DNA of 64,000 bases from JACPYF01 sp947085525 (GTDB lineage Bacteria > Patescibacteriota > Saccharimonadia > Saccharimonadales > Saccharimonadaceae): the NCBI GenBank assembly GCA_947085525.1, contig CAMTWU010000007.1:7302-71301 (forward strand), written 5' to 3'. The notes beneath the pieces were generated by a model. That model did no database searches. It saw only the letters and a list, made by a program, of their open reading frames with translations, and was not told where the DNA came from. The stretch's first letter is position 1, and each line of letters opens with the position of its first letter. Positions 7,643 through 16,296 of the stretch are shown piece by piece. Made by a program: the position numbers and the translations under genes.

Positions 7643-9229
7643 ATGAGTAACAAAAATAATTCAATTGACGGTTTCAGTCTCCGTCGCCGTGACACTAGTA
7701 GGGTGAGGAATCTGGGAACCGAGCCAGTGCCCCAACGGTTTTTAAAAGAAAATACCGCTATTAAGCCTGTCCAAAATCCTCAGCCTCTATCATCTAATCG
7801 CCATCACGCACCAAAAACTGGACTCAAACGAAGTGACATAGATGAGTCACTAAAAAAATTCGAAGAAAAACCATTCAAAAAGAAGCGGCGAATCACTAAA
7901 AAAGGTATAAAGCGCGCCCTGAAAATTTTGGTAGTTATCTTGGTGCTGATCGGCGCATTTTTGGTGGTCAAAGCCTTTATCGCTGGTAGTAAAATATTCG
8001 GTGGCAACTTGTTCGATGCATTTGCTAGCAGCCAGCCACTCAAAGAAGATGCAAATGGGCGCAGTAATATATTAATCTTTGGTACCAGTGAAGATGACCC
8101 AAATAATCACGACGGAGCAGCACTAACTGACTCGATCATGATAGTTAGCCTTAACCAAGAAAAGAAATTAGCTGCGATTACCAGCGTGCCACGTGATTTG
8201 TGGGTGAAATATGATGACGATTGTGAGTTTGGTTATCAGGGTAAAATCAACGTCGTCTATCAGTGTTCTGACCCTAACAAAAAAGAAGGTGAATTTTCTG
8301 AAGCCGGAGCCAAGGCGCTGCGTAAAAAAGTTGGTGAGGTCTATGGACTAGATGTGCAGTACTCGGTTTTTGTAGGGTACGTGGCAGTACAACAGGCTGT
8401 TGACGCTGTGGGTGGTATTGATGTCAAAATCGAGAGTAGCGATCCGCGAGGTATACTAGACCGTAACTTTGACTGGGAATGTAACTACAAGTGTTATTAC
8501 GTGAAATACCCGAACGGTACGGCGCGCTTGGACGGCAAGCATGCATTGGCATTGTCGCGAGCTCGTAACAATTCAGGTGGCTATGGTTTGAGCCGTGGTA
8601 ACTTTGATCGTGAGATTAATCAGCAAAAGATTCTAGTTGCACTTCGCTCCAAGGCTTCAAGCGCTGGAACCCTTGCCAACCCTGTGGCGGCTTCACGACT
8701 TATCGACTCGCTGGGTGACAATATTCGAACCAACTTTGCTGCAGGTGAAATAAAAACCTTGATTAACCTCGCGCGAGATATCAACGACAGGAAAATTGAT
8801 CGCTTTAGTCTAATCGATGAAACACCAGCTCTGCTGACAACAGGTAACGAGAGCGGGCAAAGCGTCGTTATACCGACAAGTGGTACATATAATTACACCG
8901 ATATTAACATGTTTATACAAAAACGATTGACTCAAGATGAGGCAAGTAAAGAAAATGCACGTGTAGTAGTACTGAACGGTTCAGGCAGATTAGGTGCAGC
9001 CAAAGAAATGAAAGACAAGCTGACTGCAAAAGGCTTTAACGTCACGGGAGTCGGGGATGCCGCAGTTAGCCAGGAATACGGCAAGGTAACGATCTACAAG
9101 GTTAGCGAAACAAAGCAACCTGCAACAACTACTAAAATCAAGAAAACACTCAAGACAACTGTCAAAACTGGTCCAATGCCGTACAATATGACGGCCGATG
9201 CGGACTTTGTCGTTATTGTAGGCCAATAG
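7643..9229 (+). CDS. LytR-CpsA-Psr family glycopolymer ligase
   Basis: 528 aa: a cytoplasmic basic N-terminus, one transmembrane helix at about 90-112, an extracellular LCP domain (ILIFGTSEDD, DSIMIVSLN, ITSVPRDLWVK, VDAVGGIDV) and a C-terminal LytR_C domain (VVVLNGSGRLGAAKEMKDKL). LCP enzymes transfer polyprenyl-phosphate-linked glycopolymers onto peptidoglycan or other acceptors, and the Arg/Asp pyrophosphate-binding residues appear intact. TATACT lies about 12 nt before the ATG. It implies a Gram-positive-type wall with attached polymers. Confidence 0.92.
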   Translation: MSNKNNSIDGFSLRRRDTSRVRNLGTEPVPQRFLKENTAIKPVQNPQPLSSNRHHAPKTGLKRSDIDESLKKFEEKPFKKKRRITKKGIKRALKILVVILVLIGAFLVVKAFIAGSKIFGGNLFDAFASSQPLKEDANGRSNILIFGTSEDDPNNHDGAALTDSIMIVSLNQEKKLAAITSVPRDLWVKYDDDCEFGYQGKINVVYQCSDPNKKEGEFSEAGAKALRKKVGEVYGLDVQYSVFVGYVAVQQAVDAVGGIDVKIESSDPRGILDRNFDWECNYKCYYVKYPNGTARLDGKHALALSRARNNSGGYGLSRGNFDREINQQKILVALRSKASSAGTLANPVAASRLIDSLGDNIRTNFAAGEIKTLINLARDINDRKIDRFSLIDETPALLTTGNESGQSVVIPTSGTYNYTDINMFIQKRLTQDEASKENARVVVLNGSGRLGAAKEMKDKLTAKGFNVTGVGDAAVSQEYGKVTIYKVSETKQPATTTKIKKTLKTTVKTGPMPYNMTADADFVVIVGQ

Positions 9230-9253
9230 ATCATGATATAATAATACTCACAT

Positions 9254-10027
9254 ATGGAGTTAGTAAAATCTGCGGGCAAACGTACATCACTAGTTAGCGA
9301 AGTGCTCTACATTATTTTTAACGTCGGTTTAGCGACTGGTGTGTTGTTGTTGGTATTTTTTCAAGTTCCAATCCTGGCTTATTTGCTAGTCGCGATTAGT
9401 AAATGGCGAGTATTTGCTGTGCGTCCTCGATTTTGGTGGGCAAATATCAAAGCGAACTTGCTCGATCTACTCTTGGGTTTGAGTGCAGTCACAATGATAT
9501 GGCAAGCAGCGGAAACAGTATGGTTACAAGTTATTGTCGCAATTTTGTATGCGTTATGGTTGGTATTACTAAAACCTCGCAGCGAACGGGGTGCAGTATT
9601 AGCGCAGGCTGGTGTTGCTCAATTTATGGCTATCACAGCGCTTTTCAGTGTGAGTTTTGACTTGGCTGCTTGGGTAGTTGTTGCCAGTATGTGGGTGATT
9701 GGCTATATTAGCGCCCAACATGCGCTCAGCACTTATGAGGACGCTGATATCACATTACTAGCACTTGTATGGGGTTTGATTGTGGCTGAACTAGGCTGGC
9801 TAGCATTTAGCTGGACAATAGCATATTCCGTTGCACCAGCAGGTATATTCAAGATCCCACAAATTGCCTTTATCGTGACGCTACTAGGATTTTTTGCAGC
9901 AAAGGCCTGGGGTGTATATATCAGCAAACGCAAACTACGACTCACTGATTTGACTGTACCCGCAGTATTTTCTGGTAGTATTATTTTGATTATTTTGATA
10001 TTTTTCAACGATATTAATCGAGGGTAA
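9254..10027 (+). CDS. Polytopic membrane protein
   Basis: 257 aa with about seven hydrophobic helices and little else; a short C-terminal loop (YISKRKLRL) precedes the last helix. No catalytic motif seen. A TATAAT box lies about 11 nt before the ATG. It sits between the LCP ligase and HtrA with gaps of 24 and 21 nt, so an envelope role is possible but unproven. Confidence 0.7.
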   Translation: MELVKSAGKRTSLVSEVLYIIFNVGLATGVLLLVFFQVPILAYLLVAISKWRVFAVRPRFWWANIKANLLDLLLGLSAVTMIWQAAETVWLQVIVAILYALWLVLLKPRSERGAVLAQAGVAQFMAITALFSVSFDLAAWVVVASMWVIGYISAQHALSTYEDADITLLALVWGLIVAELGWLAFSWTIAYSVAPAGIFKIPQIAFIVTLLGFFAAKAWGVYISKRKLRLTDLTVPAVFSGSIILIILIFFNDINRG

Positions 10028-10048
10028 ATTTAGTCTAGGGAGGGTATT

Positions 10049-11161
10049 ATGGCGTCAGAAAAAAGTTCAGTTGGCAAGATTATCACAATCGTATTCTTTT
10101 GTTTTATCGCTAGCTTCCTAGGTAGCTGGGTGTTTTTGAGCACTGGTTTGGTGAGCACCAAAAACACTATTTCATCACCAACCACGGTCGTGTCTAGTGA
10201 CGAGCAAGCAATGAGCAAAGTTGCTAAAGATGTGTCTCCTAGTGTCGTGTCAGTCACGACGACCTTGGTGACGACAAATGGTTATTTCCAGAGCACCTCA
10301 CAAGGCGCTGGTACAGGGGTGATTATCAGCAAGGATGGGTATATTTTAACCAACAAACATGTGGTAAATGGTGCCAGTCAGGTATCTATTGTTATGAATG
10401 ACGGTACAATTCACAAAGACGTCAAATTGGTTGGTGTCGATCCACTCAATGATCTAGCCTTTTTGAAAATGACTAGTCCACCCAAAGATTTAGTACCAGC
10501 AAAGCTAGGCAACTCTAGCAAAACTATTGTTGGTCAAAAGGTACTAGCAATCGGTAACGCATTAGGTGAGTTTAAAAACAGCGTAACGAGCGGTATCATA
10601 TCGGGCAAAGGACGCCCGATTACGGCGCAGGATGGTACGACGAGCGGTGAAACACTCGAAAACTTGCTGCAAACAGACGCATCGATCAATCCCGGCAACT
10701 CAGGTGGTCCGCTGGTTGATCTAAATGGCCAAGTTATTGGGATTAATACTGCTGTTGCGGCTGACTCACAGGGAATTGGCTTTGCGATTCCGATAAATGC
10801 GGCAAAAGGTATGATCAAAGGTCTGATAGAAACAGGCAAAGTGCAGCGGGCGTATTTGGGCGTTGCATACGTGACGCTAACGCCAGAGATCGCGGATAGA
10901 TTCAACCTGCCCGCCACCCAGGGCGCATATGTCTATGATGCCGACGGTAACTCGATTGTTGCGAATAGCCCAGCTGCAAAGGCTGGTATCGTCAACAAAG
11001 ATGTCATCTTGAGTGTTAACGGTACGAAAATCGATCAGGATAACGGATTGTCACTAATTTTGGCGGGCTACATGCCGGGTGACAAAGTGACCTTGAGTGT
11101 TCTACGTGATAATCAGAAAAAAGATATAAACGTTACTCTGCAAGCGTATACAGGGCAATAA
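10049..11161 (+). CDS. htrA: HtrA/DegP-type serine protease with PDZ domain
   Basis: 370 aa: N-terminal membrane anchor (10-32), a trypsin-like domain with the triad His104 (TNKHVV), Asp135 (NDLAFLK) and Ser218 (GNSGGPL), and one C-terminal PDZ domain (about 275-365). It degrades or refolds damaged exported proteins outside the membrane. GGGAGGG precedes the ATG. The last 29 nt overlap the convergent prmC gene. Confidence 0.95.
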   Translation: MASEKSSVGKIITIVFFCFIASFLGSWVFLSTGLVSTKNTISSPTTVVSSDEQAMSKVAKDVSPSVVSVTTTLVTTNGYFQSTSQGAGTGVIISKDGYILTNKHVVNGASQVSIVMNDGTIHKDVKLVGVDPLNDLAFLKMTSPPKDLVPAKLGNSSKTIVGQKVLAIGNALGEFKNSVTSGIISGKGRPITAQDGTTSGETLENLLQTDASINPGNSGGPLVDLNGQVIGINTAVAADSQGIGFAIPINAAKGMIKGLIETGKVQRAYLGVAYVTLTPEIADRFNLPATQGAYVYDADGNSIVANSPAAKAGIVNKDVILSVNGTKIDQDNGLSLILAGYMPGDKVTLSVLRDNQKKDINVTLQAYTGQ

Positions 11162-11945
11162 AGCCATCTATTTTTTCTAGCTCGAAACCATGTTTTTTGG
11201 CGTATTCTGTCATTGCTTTGTGTTGACGTGGATCAGCTTCTAGTAGCAAATTATCACCTTTACGTAACTTTTTCTGAGCTTGTATGATTAGTTTTTTAAC
11301 TAGTTTTAAGCCGTCATCTGTCGCGAACAACGCTTGGCTTGGTTCGAACTTAGTCTCAGGTGAAACCTCCCAATTCTTATCAACGTATGGCAGGTTCGCG
11401 ATGACTACAATTTGGTTTTTGGTAGTAATGTTTTTTACACCCGCAAGTAAATCCGATATTACAAATGTAATAGTTGTATTTAGTCCGTTGGCGTTTTGTC
11501 TGGCAACTTGTAGGGCGTCTTCGCTGATATCTGTTGCGATGACTTTGCTATCTGGTATTTCTAGCTTTGCCGAGACTGCCAAGCATCCACTACCAGTACC
11601 GATATCAATAATTGTTCCTAGTTCTAAGCCTTTTAGAATTTCGATAATTGTTTCAGATTCTGGGCGGGGAATCAGTACGGTAGGCGAGACCATAAAATCC
11701 CGTCCGTAAAACTCTTTGTGACCTAAAATATATGCAATTGGCTCGCGTTTTAATCGACGCTGTAGCCATTTGTCAGCCTGCGCTAGCTCAATAACTGATA
11801 ATTCTTGATCATAGTGAGCTAGCAAGTATTCGCGTGGTTTGTACAACGCCGCAGATAATAATAGCTGCGCATCCAATTGGGCAGAATCGATACTCGCTGA
11901 ATTCAGTTTTTTCGTTGCACTACCTAGCCAGGTCTGTATGTTCAT
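11133..11945 (-). CDS. prmC: Release-factor glutamine N5-methyltransferase
   Basis: 270 aa. SAM-binding motif DIGTGSGC (114-121), the PrmC-specific IPRPESE segment (92-98) and the active-site motif NLPY (184-187; the usual form is NPPY). It methylates the Gln of the GGQ loop in RF1 and RF2, both encoded in this window. It is transcribed in the same direction as prfA and rpmE but separated from prfA by a divergent GC-rich gene. On the minus strand a GATAAT box lies 6 nt before the ATG. Confidence 0.95.
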   Translation of the reverse strand: MNIQTWLGSATKKLNSASIDSAQLDAQLLLSAALYKPREYLLAHYDQELSVIELAQADKWLQRRLKREPIAYILGHKEFYGRDFMVSPTVLIPRPESETIIEILKGLELGTIIDIGTGSGCLAVSAKLEIPDSKVIATDISEDALQVARQNANGLNTTITFVISDLLAGVKNITTKNQIVVIANLPYVDKNWEVSPETKFEPSQALFATDDGLKLVKKLIIQAQKKLRKGDNLLLEADPRQHKAMTEYAKKHGFELEKIDGFIALYTLAE

Positions 11946-11975
11946 ACAAACATTATCTCACGACAAAAGCTAATA

Positions 11976-12004
11976 TTGACAAAAGTTATCGTATTTGCTA
12001 TAAT
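11976..12004 (+). promoter_or_regulatory. Near-consensus sigma70 promoter
   Basis: TTGACA (11976-11981), 17-nt spacer, extended -10 TGCTATAAT (TATAAT 11999-12004). It is the best match to consensus in the window and drives the small gene at 12055. Confidence 0.85.
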
Positions 12005-12054
12005 ATATATGTAAAGTGTTATACACGATCGTACATCACAACAGAGGAGAAAAG

Positions 12055-12408
12055 GTGCAAATCTTTATTCAAGACAGCAACAACAGTTTTGTTGCGCTCA
12101 TGCGCAAAGAAGACCACGAAAAGGGTAAGGGTCCAGTTTTCACCTTCGTGCCTGATGATTACCACAATAACCCATGGGCCTTGGGTACTACTGGTACTTA
12201 CAGCCTCATGAACAAGCTGACCCAGGGTCACATCCTGGTCCCTGGCTCTATCTCGGTGCCGTTCTCGAATGCTCTCGAGATCGCTGACGCAGAGACGCCG
12301 TATGAGGCTGCGAAGAACATCATTAAGGCTTCGGCCACAGTTGAACAGGTGATCGAGGCTTTCGAGCTGCTGATTCCCACAAGGGATCAGATCTCCATCG
12401 CAGTCTAG
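12055..12408 (+). CDS. Hypothetical GC-richer stand-alone protein
   Basis: 117 aa from GTG 12055, preceded by GAGGAGA at a 4-5 nt spacing; the upstream in-frame GTG 12016 lies in the leader. No motif recognised. The sequence has a beta-rich first half (VFTFVPDDYHNN ... GTTGTYSLM) and a helical C-terminal half (EAAKNIIKASATVEQVIEAFELL). A near-consensus promoter, a 50-nt leader and a strong terminator suggest high expression. Codon choice differs from its AT-richer neighbours prmC and prfA. Confidence 0.7.
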   Translation: MQIFIQDSNNSFVALMRKEDHEKGKGPVFTFVPDDYHNNPWALGTTGTYSLMNKLTQGHILVPGSISVPFSNALEIADAETPYEAAKNIIKASATVEQVIEAFELLIPTRDQISIAV

Positions 12409-12471
12409 CTCCTATCGGAGCTTCTTCCGCCAAGCGGACGCTCGCCCCCAGCGATATGGGGGTGTTTTTTT
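12408..12471 (+). terminator. Terminator of the 12055 gene
   Basis: A small hairpin GCTCC/GGAGC at 12408-12421, then CCCCC (12445-12449) / GGGGG (12458-12462) followed by TGTTTTTTT. The poly-T side serves the + strand gene. Confidence 0.85.
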
Positions 12472-12476
12472 GTGTA

Positions 12477-13526
12477 TTAATTGTTAGAGAGTTGTCGTTC
12501 GGCTGTTCGTAGCTCATCTATCAGGTCTTGAATATCGCCGTTCATTGCAGCGGGGATGTTTGATCGTGAATAGCCTATGCGGTGATCTGTGATGCGGTCT
12601 TGGGGAAAGTTGTAGGTTCGGATCTTTTCACTACGATCACCAGAACCGATTAGTGAACGACGTTCGCTGGCGGTTTTGGCAGCTTCTTCGTCTATTTTTT
12701 GCTGCAGCAGGCGAGATCGTAGTACGCTCATGGCTTTGGCTTTGTTTTTGATCTGAGACTTTTCGTCTTGGTTGGTGACAACTAGGCCTGTAGGTAGGTG
12801 AGTAATACGCACAGCAGAATCGGTTGTGTTAACAGATTGTCCGCCGTGTCCGCCAGCACGGTAGACATCAACTTTTAGATCATTAGGATTGATTTCGATA
12901 TCGGTTTCTTCGGCTTCGGGTAGTACTGCGACCGTGACTGTACTAGTATGAACGCGCCCCTGGCTCTCGGTCGCTGGGATACGTTGGACTCGGTGGACGC
13001 CACTCTCAAATTTCAGCGATGCATAGGGACTGTCGCCCTTCACTTCAAATACTACTTCTTTGTAGCCACCAACATCATTGGCGTTTTCACTCATGATTTC
13101 GGTCTTGAAACCATTGGTTTCGCAGTAGCGCAGGTATGAACGCAGCAGTTCGCTGGCGAATAAACTAGCTTCGTCGCCACCAGCGCCTGCGCGGATCTCG
13201 ATGATGACGTTTTTGCTGTCATTCGGATCGCTAGGCGTCAGGATTTCGGCTAGTTCTGTTTCTAGCGAACCTAATTTTTCCTTGTTTTCTGCTGTTTCAA
13301 TTTTTGCCAGTTCGGCTAATTCGTCGTCGCCGCCAATCAAGCTGTCAGCTTCGCTAATTTGTTTTCTCAAACCTTCGATTTGTTCATTCTTTTGCAAGAT
13401 TCCATCAATTTCGCTAAGGCGTCTTGATTTGGTTGTATATGCGGGATCCGAAAAAGCTTCAGGGTTGGATAAGAATGTTTCCAGTTCTGTCTTTTCAGCC
13501 TGTAGGGCAGAGACATCGATATTCAT
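12477..13526 (-). CDS. prfA: Peptide chain release factor 1
   Basis: 349 aa, normal length. The codon-reading tripeptide P174-A-T176 (PxT, reads UAA/UAG) is in [12 protein letters not shown], and the catalytic GGQ is at 228-230 ([21 protein letters not shown]). The presence of RF1 and of RF2 (34732) shows that UGA is a stop codon here. It lies 23 nt after rpmE and is probably cotranscribed with it. Confidence 0.98.
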   Translation of the reverse strand: MNIDVSALQAEKTELETFLSNPEAFSDPAYTTKSRRLSEIDGILQKNEQIEGLRKQISEADSLIGGDDELAELAKIETAENKEKLGSLETELAEILTPSDPNDSKNVIIEIRAGAGGDEASLFASELLRSYLRYCETNGFKTEIMSENANDVGGYKEVVFEVKGDSPYASLKFESGVHRVQRIPATESQGRVHTSTVTVAVLPEAEETDIEINPNDLKVDVYRAGGHGGQSVNTTDSAVRITHLPTGLVVTNQDEKSQIKNKAKAMSVLRSRLLQQKIDEEAAKTASERRSLIGSGDRSEKIRTYNFPQDRITDHRIGYSRSNIPAAMNGDIQDLIDELRTAERQLSNN

Positions 13527-13549
13527 AATGCGGCGCCCTCCCTGGTTAG

Positions 13550-13888
13550 TTAACTAGCTTCGGTGTCAGCGTCTTCGGCCTTTTTCTCAGCCTTTGCAGT
13601 AGCTTTCTTTGCTTTGTTGCCTAGAGCAGCTTTACGCTGAGCGGCAGCCTCGAAACGAGCTTTGAATCGATCAACACGACCTTCAGTGTCAATAATTTTT
13701 TCTTCACCCGTAAAGAACGGGTGAGATGCACTAGAAATGTGCATTTTTACTAACGGGTAAGTGTTGCCATCTTCCCATTTGATAGTCTCGTCAGTAGTTG
13801 CGGTTGACTGAGTCAAAAATGCAAATTTAGCCTGGTCGTCAGCAAAAACGACAGGTCGGTAAGTAGTTGGGTGTATTCCTTTTTTCAT
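13550..13888 (-). CDS. rpmE: 50S ribosomal protein L31 with C-terminal extension
   Basis: 112 aa: a bL31 core ([29 protein letters not shown] ... [24 protein letters not shown]) plus a 35-residue Ala/Lys/Glu-rich tail. The CxxC zinc pair of some L31 proteins is absent (Cys-less, type B-like). rpmE-prfA order is conserved in many bacteria. On the minus strand TACAAT ends about 10 nt before the ATG (leaderless). Confidence 0.92.
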   Translation of the reverse strand: MKKGIHPTTYRPVVFADDQAKFAFLTQSTATTDETIKWEDGNTYPLVKMHISSASHPFFTGEEKIIDTEGRVDRFKARFEAAAQRKAALGNKAKKATAKAEKKAEDADTEAS

Positions 13889-13944
13889 AATCCGATCTAT
13901 TGTATCTGTTTAACTGGGAAAAGTCAAAGGGTGGAGTAAATAAA

Positions 13945-13977
13945 AAAGCCAGAGTTCCGAAAAATGGAACGCTGGCT
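13945..13977 (-). terminator. Minus-strand terminator of the small gene at 14019-14186
   Basis: Read on the minus strand, AGCCAGCGTTCC and GGAACTCTGGCT form a stem with one internal mismatch, followed by TTTTTT. Confidence 0.85.
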
Positions 13978-14018
13978 GGGCTTTGGAGCCCTCTCGATCA
14001 TCGTTGCCGAGAAGGTGA

Positions 14019-14186
14019 TTATGTACTGGTTAGTGTGATGAGGTTTTTTTGCCTTAGCCACTCGCGAGTTTCGCAGAATTTGTCGATGGCATACGCTGCC
14101 GCGAATGAAGCAAGTAATAACGCGAGTAGCAGAGGGTATACCACGCAACAGCGTAGCGCCACCGCTCCTAATCTTAAAAGTAACAT
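14019..14186 (-). CDS. Small single-pass membrane protein
   Basis: 55 aa read on the minus strand from ATG 14186, with GGAG 7 nt upstream, stop TAA at 14019-14021, its own promoter (14241-14269) and its own terminator (13945-13977). The N-terminus is hydrophobic (residues 7-34, rich in Leu/Ala/Val) followed by a charged tail (DKFCETREWLRQKN). This complete expression cassette argues that it is a real gene. The product is unknown; small membrane peptides of this kind can be toxins, regulators or subunits. Confidence 0.6.
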   Translation of the reverse strand: MLLLRLGAVALRCCVVYPLLLALLLASFAAAYAIDKFCETREWLRQKNLITLTST

Positions 14187-14240
14187 TTAATATCTCCAAA
14201 GGTTCGTGTCTCGCAAACTATTTGCAAAACGTGTTTATTT

Positions 14241-14269
14241 ATCATAACACTGGTACAGGGGTGCGTCAA
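14241..14269 (-). promoter_or_regulatory. Promoter of the small membrane-protein gene
   Basis: Minus strand: TTGACG (14269-14264), a 17-nt spacer and TATGAT (14246-14241). The same spacing and -35 variant occur at 33402-33430. The gap 14187-14393 otherwise holds this promoter, the rpsB leader and nothing else recognisable. Confidence 0.7.
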
Positions 14270-14331
14270 GTTGCATAACTGATTGAGATAGTGTATATTT
14301 GTTCAGGTAACATTATTTTAACGACACAACT

Positions 14332-14366
14332 CGTATACAAGACTCCTGAAAATCTCAGGGTATACG
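14332..14366 (+). promoter_or_regulatory. rpsB leader hairpin
   Basis: CGTATAC (14332-14338) pairs with GTATACG (14360-14366) and an inner CCTGA/TCAGG stem (14345-14349 with 14355-14359) closes an AAATC loop, leaving an asymmetric 6-nt bulge. It lies about 27 nt before the start codon, a suitable place for S2-type autogenous control, which is inference. Confidence 0.5.
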
Positions 14367-14393
14367 GGTGAGGAAACAAGGAGTAACAATATT

Positions 14394-15101
14394 ATGGCCG
14401 TACAGGTTGATATTAAAGAACTGCTCGAAGCTGGACTTCACTTTGGGCACAAAACTAGCCGTTGGCACCCGAAAATGGCGCCATACATTCACAGCAAACG
14501 TCAGGACAGTCACATCATTGACCTAGTCAAAACTGTCGAAGGCCTAGACGTAGCACTACCGTTTATTACTAAAACTGTAGCTGGTGGCAAAAAAGTCCTA
14601 TTTGTAGGTACTAAAAAGCAAGCAAAAGACATTGTACGAACAGCAGCTCAAGAAGTCGACCAACCGTTTGTCACAGAACGTTGGGTTGGTGGAACGCTGA
14701 CAAACTCAAAGACTGTTGGTGCGCAGATCAAGCACATGCAACAACTAGAGAATAAAATGGCTAGTGGTGACCTAGAAAAACGCTACAACAAGCTAGAGGT
14801 TCAACGATATGCAGAAGAAATCGAAGAGCTAAACAAAAAATATGGTGGTATCAAAAACCTAGAAGGCAAGCCTGGTGCAGTTTTTGTCACTGACATTTTG
14901 TCCGACGCAAACGCAGTTCGCGAAGCGAAAAAACTAGGTGTTCCTGTGATTGCAGTTGTCGATACAAATGCCGATCCTAGCGATATTGATTTCGTGATTC
15001 CTGGTAATGACGACGCGATCAAAGGCATCAATGTCATTTTGGACTACGTGAAAAAAGCAGTTGTCGAGGGACAAGCTTCTATCAAAAAGGAGACAAAATA
15101 A
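14394..15101 (+). CDS. rpsB: 30S ribosomal protein S2
   Basis: 235 aa, typical bS2 (LLEAGLHFGHKTSRWHPKMAPYIHSKRQDSHIIDL ... ERWVGGTLTN ... VDTNADPSDIDFVIPGNDDAI). AAGGAG lies 9-10 nt before the ATG. The stop TAA shares its last A with the tsf ATG (TAATG), so the two are translationally coupled. Confidence 0.98.
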   Translation: MAVQVDIKELLEAGLHFGHKTSRWHPKMAPYIHSKRQDSHIIDLVKTVEGLDVALPFITKTVAGGKKVLFVGTKKQAKDIVRTAAQEVDQPFVTERWVGGTLTNSKTVGAQIKHMQQLENKMASGDLEKRYNKLEVQRYAEEIEELNKKYGGIKNLEGKPGAVFVTDILSDANAVREAKKLGVPVIAVVDTNADPSDIDFVIPGNDDAIKGINVILDYVKKAVVEGQASIKKETK

Positions 15102-15697
15102 TGGGCGTATCACTAGACGAAGTAAAGAAATTAAAAGATCTGACAGGTGTCGGTCTGACAGATGCTAAAAAAGCTCTGACAGAAGCTGATGGAGATTTCG
15201 ATAAAGCACTAGAAGCGATGCGCAAAAAAGGTTTAACCCGTGCCGAGAAAAAAGGCGAGCGCGAAGCATTGGAAGGTTTAGTTGATAGCTACGTACACAG
15301 CGGACGAATCGGAGTATTAGTCGAAGTAAACTGTGAAACAGACTTTGTTGCACGAACTGATGATTTCAAAAATCTAGTACACGACATTGCCTTGCATATT
15401 TCTGCCAGTGCACCACAGTACATCAGCTCTGCTGATATTTCAGAGACGGAAAAAGAGCGCGTGAAGCTAGAGTTTAGCGAAAAAGCAAAAGCTGATGGCA
15501 AGCCAGTAGATATGATCGACAAAATTATTTCTGGACAGATCGCAAAATACTTTGCTGAAAAAACACTGCTCGAGCAGCCTTACATCAAAAATCCCGACCA
15601 AACAGTTGGTGATTTGGTAAAAGCACACATCGCAAAACTAGGTGAGAACATAGTAATTCGCCAAATCAGTCGTATCGAACTAGGCGTCAGCAACTAA
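15101..15697 (+). CDS. tsf: Elongation factor Ts
   Basis: 198 aa: N-terminal UBA-like domain (VKKLKDLTGVGLTDAKKALTEADGDFDKALEAMRKKG, residues 7-45), then the EF-Tu nucleotide-exchange core with CETDFVARTDDF (about 79-90). The short type keeps a single core subdomain. It recharges EF-Tu with GTP. It forms an operon with rpsB; frr has its own -10 box. Confidence 0.97.
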   Translation: MGVSLDEVKKLKDLTGVGLTDAKKALTEADGDFDKALEAMRKKGLTRAEKKGEREALEGLVDSYVHSGRIGVLVEVNCETDFVARTDDFKNLVHDIALHISASAPQYISSADISETEKERVKLEFSEKAKADGKPVDMIDKIISGQIAKYFAEKTLLEQPYIKNPDQTVGDLVKAHIAKLGENIVIRQISRIELGVSN

Positions 15698-15741
15698 CGC
15701 CAGTATTTCAATACGTACAAAGCTGGTATAATTGTTCCATT

Positions 15742-16296
15742 ATGTTTGATACAAAAGTTTTTGAAGACAAAATGGCAGCCGCACTGAGCCATTTTGAAGA
15801 TGAACTAAAGAAAATCCGAACTGGTCGAGCTCATCCAAGTATGCTCGATGGTGTGACTATCGATGCATATGGGACAAAAATGCCTCTCAATCAAGTTGCA
15901 ACAATCACTGCACCGGAACCTCAAATGATCCAGGTGACGCCTTTTGATCCTACAAATGTTGGTCCAATTAGTGAGGGCATTCGTGCCAATCAAAGTCTGG
16001 GTTTTAACCCCAGTGATGATGGGCGGATAGTTCGTGTGCCTGTGCCGCAACTAACCGAAGAGCGTCGCCATGAAATCGTGAAACAACTCGGACAAAAAGT
16101 CGAGGACTGCCGAATAGCCATCCGTAATATCCGTGGTGATGGTCTGAAGGACGCCAAAGCTATGAAAAATGACAAAAAACTATCTGAGGATGATTACAAA
16201 CGAGTCGAAAAAGATCTCGACAAGAGCGTGGCCGAGTTTCAAGTAAGAATTGAAGAAACCACTAAGGCTAAAGAAAAAGAAATCCTGACAATCTAA
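15742..16296 (+). CDS. frr: Ribosome recycling factor
   Basis: 184 aa, normal RRF length, with RTGRAHPSMLDGVTIDAYGTKMPLNQVATI and the C-terminal coiled-coil helix. It splits post-termination ribosomes together with EF-G. TATAAT 15727-15732 lies 9 nt before the ATG (leaderless). Stop and start overlap uppS as TAATG. Confidence 0.98.
   Translation: MFDTKVFEDKMAAALSHFEDELKKIRTGRAHPSMLDGVTIDAYGTKMPLNQVATITAPEPQMIQVTPFDPTNVGPISEGIRANQSLGFNPSDDGRIVRVPVPQLTEERRHEIVKQLGQKVEDCRIAIRNIRGDGLKDAKAMKNDKKLSEDDYKRVEKDLDKSVAEFQVRIEETTKAKEKEILTI

Noticed and set aside
13900..14190. Plus-strand ORF of 96 codons
   Set aside because: It runs through the terminator and antisense to the small minus-strand gene that has complete expression signals; no ribosome-binding site or motif of its own.
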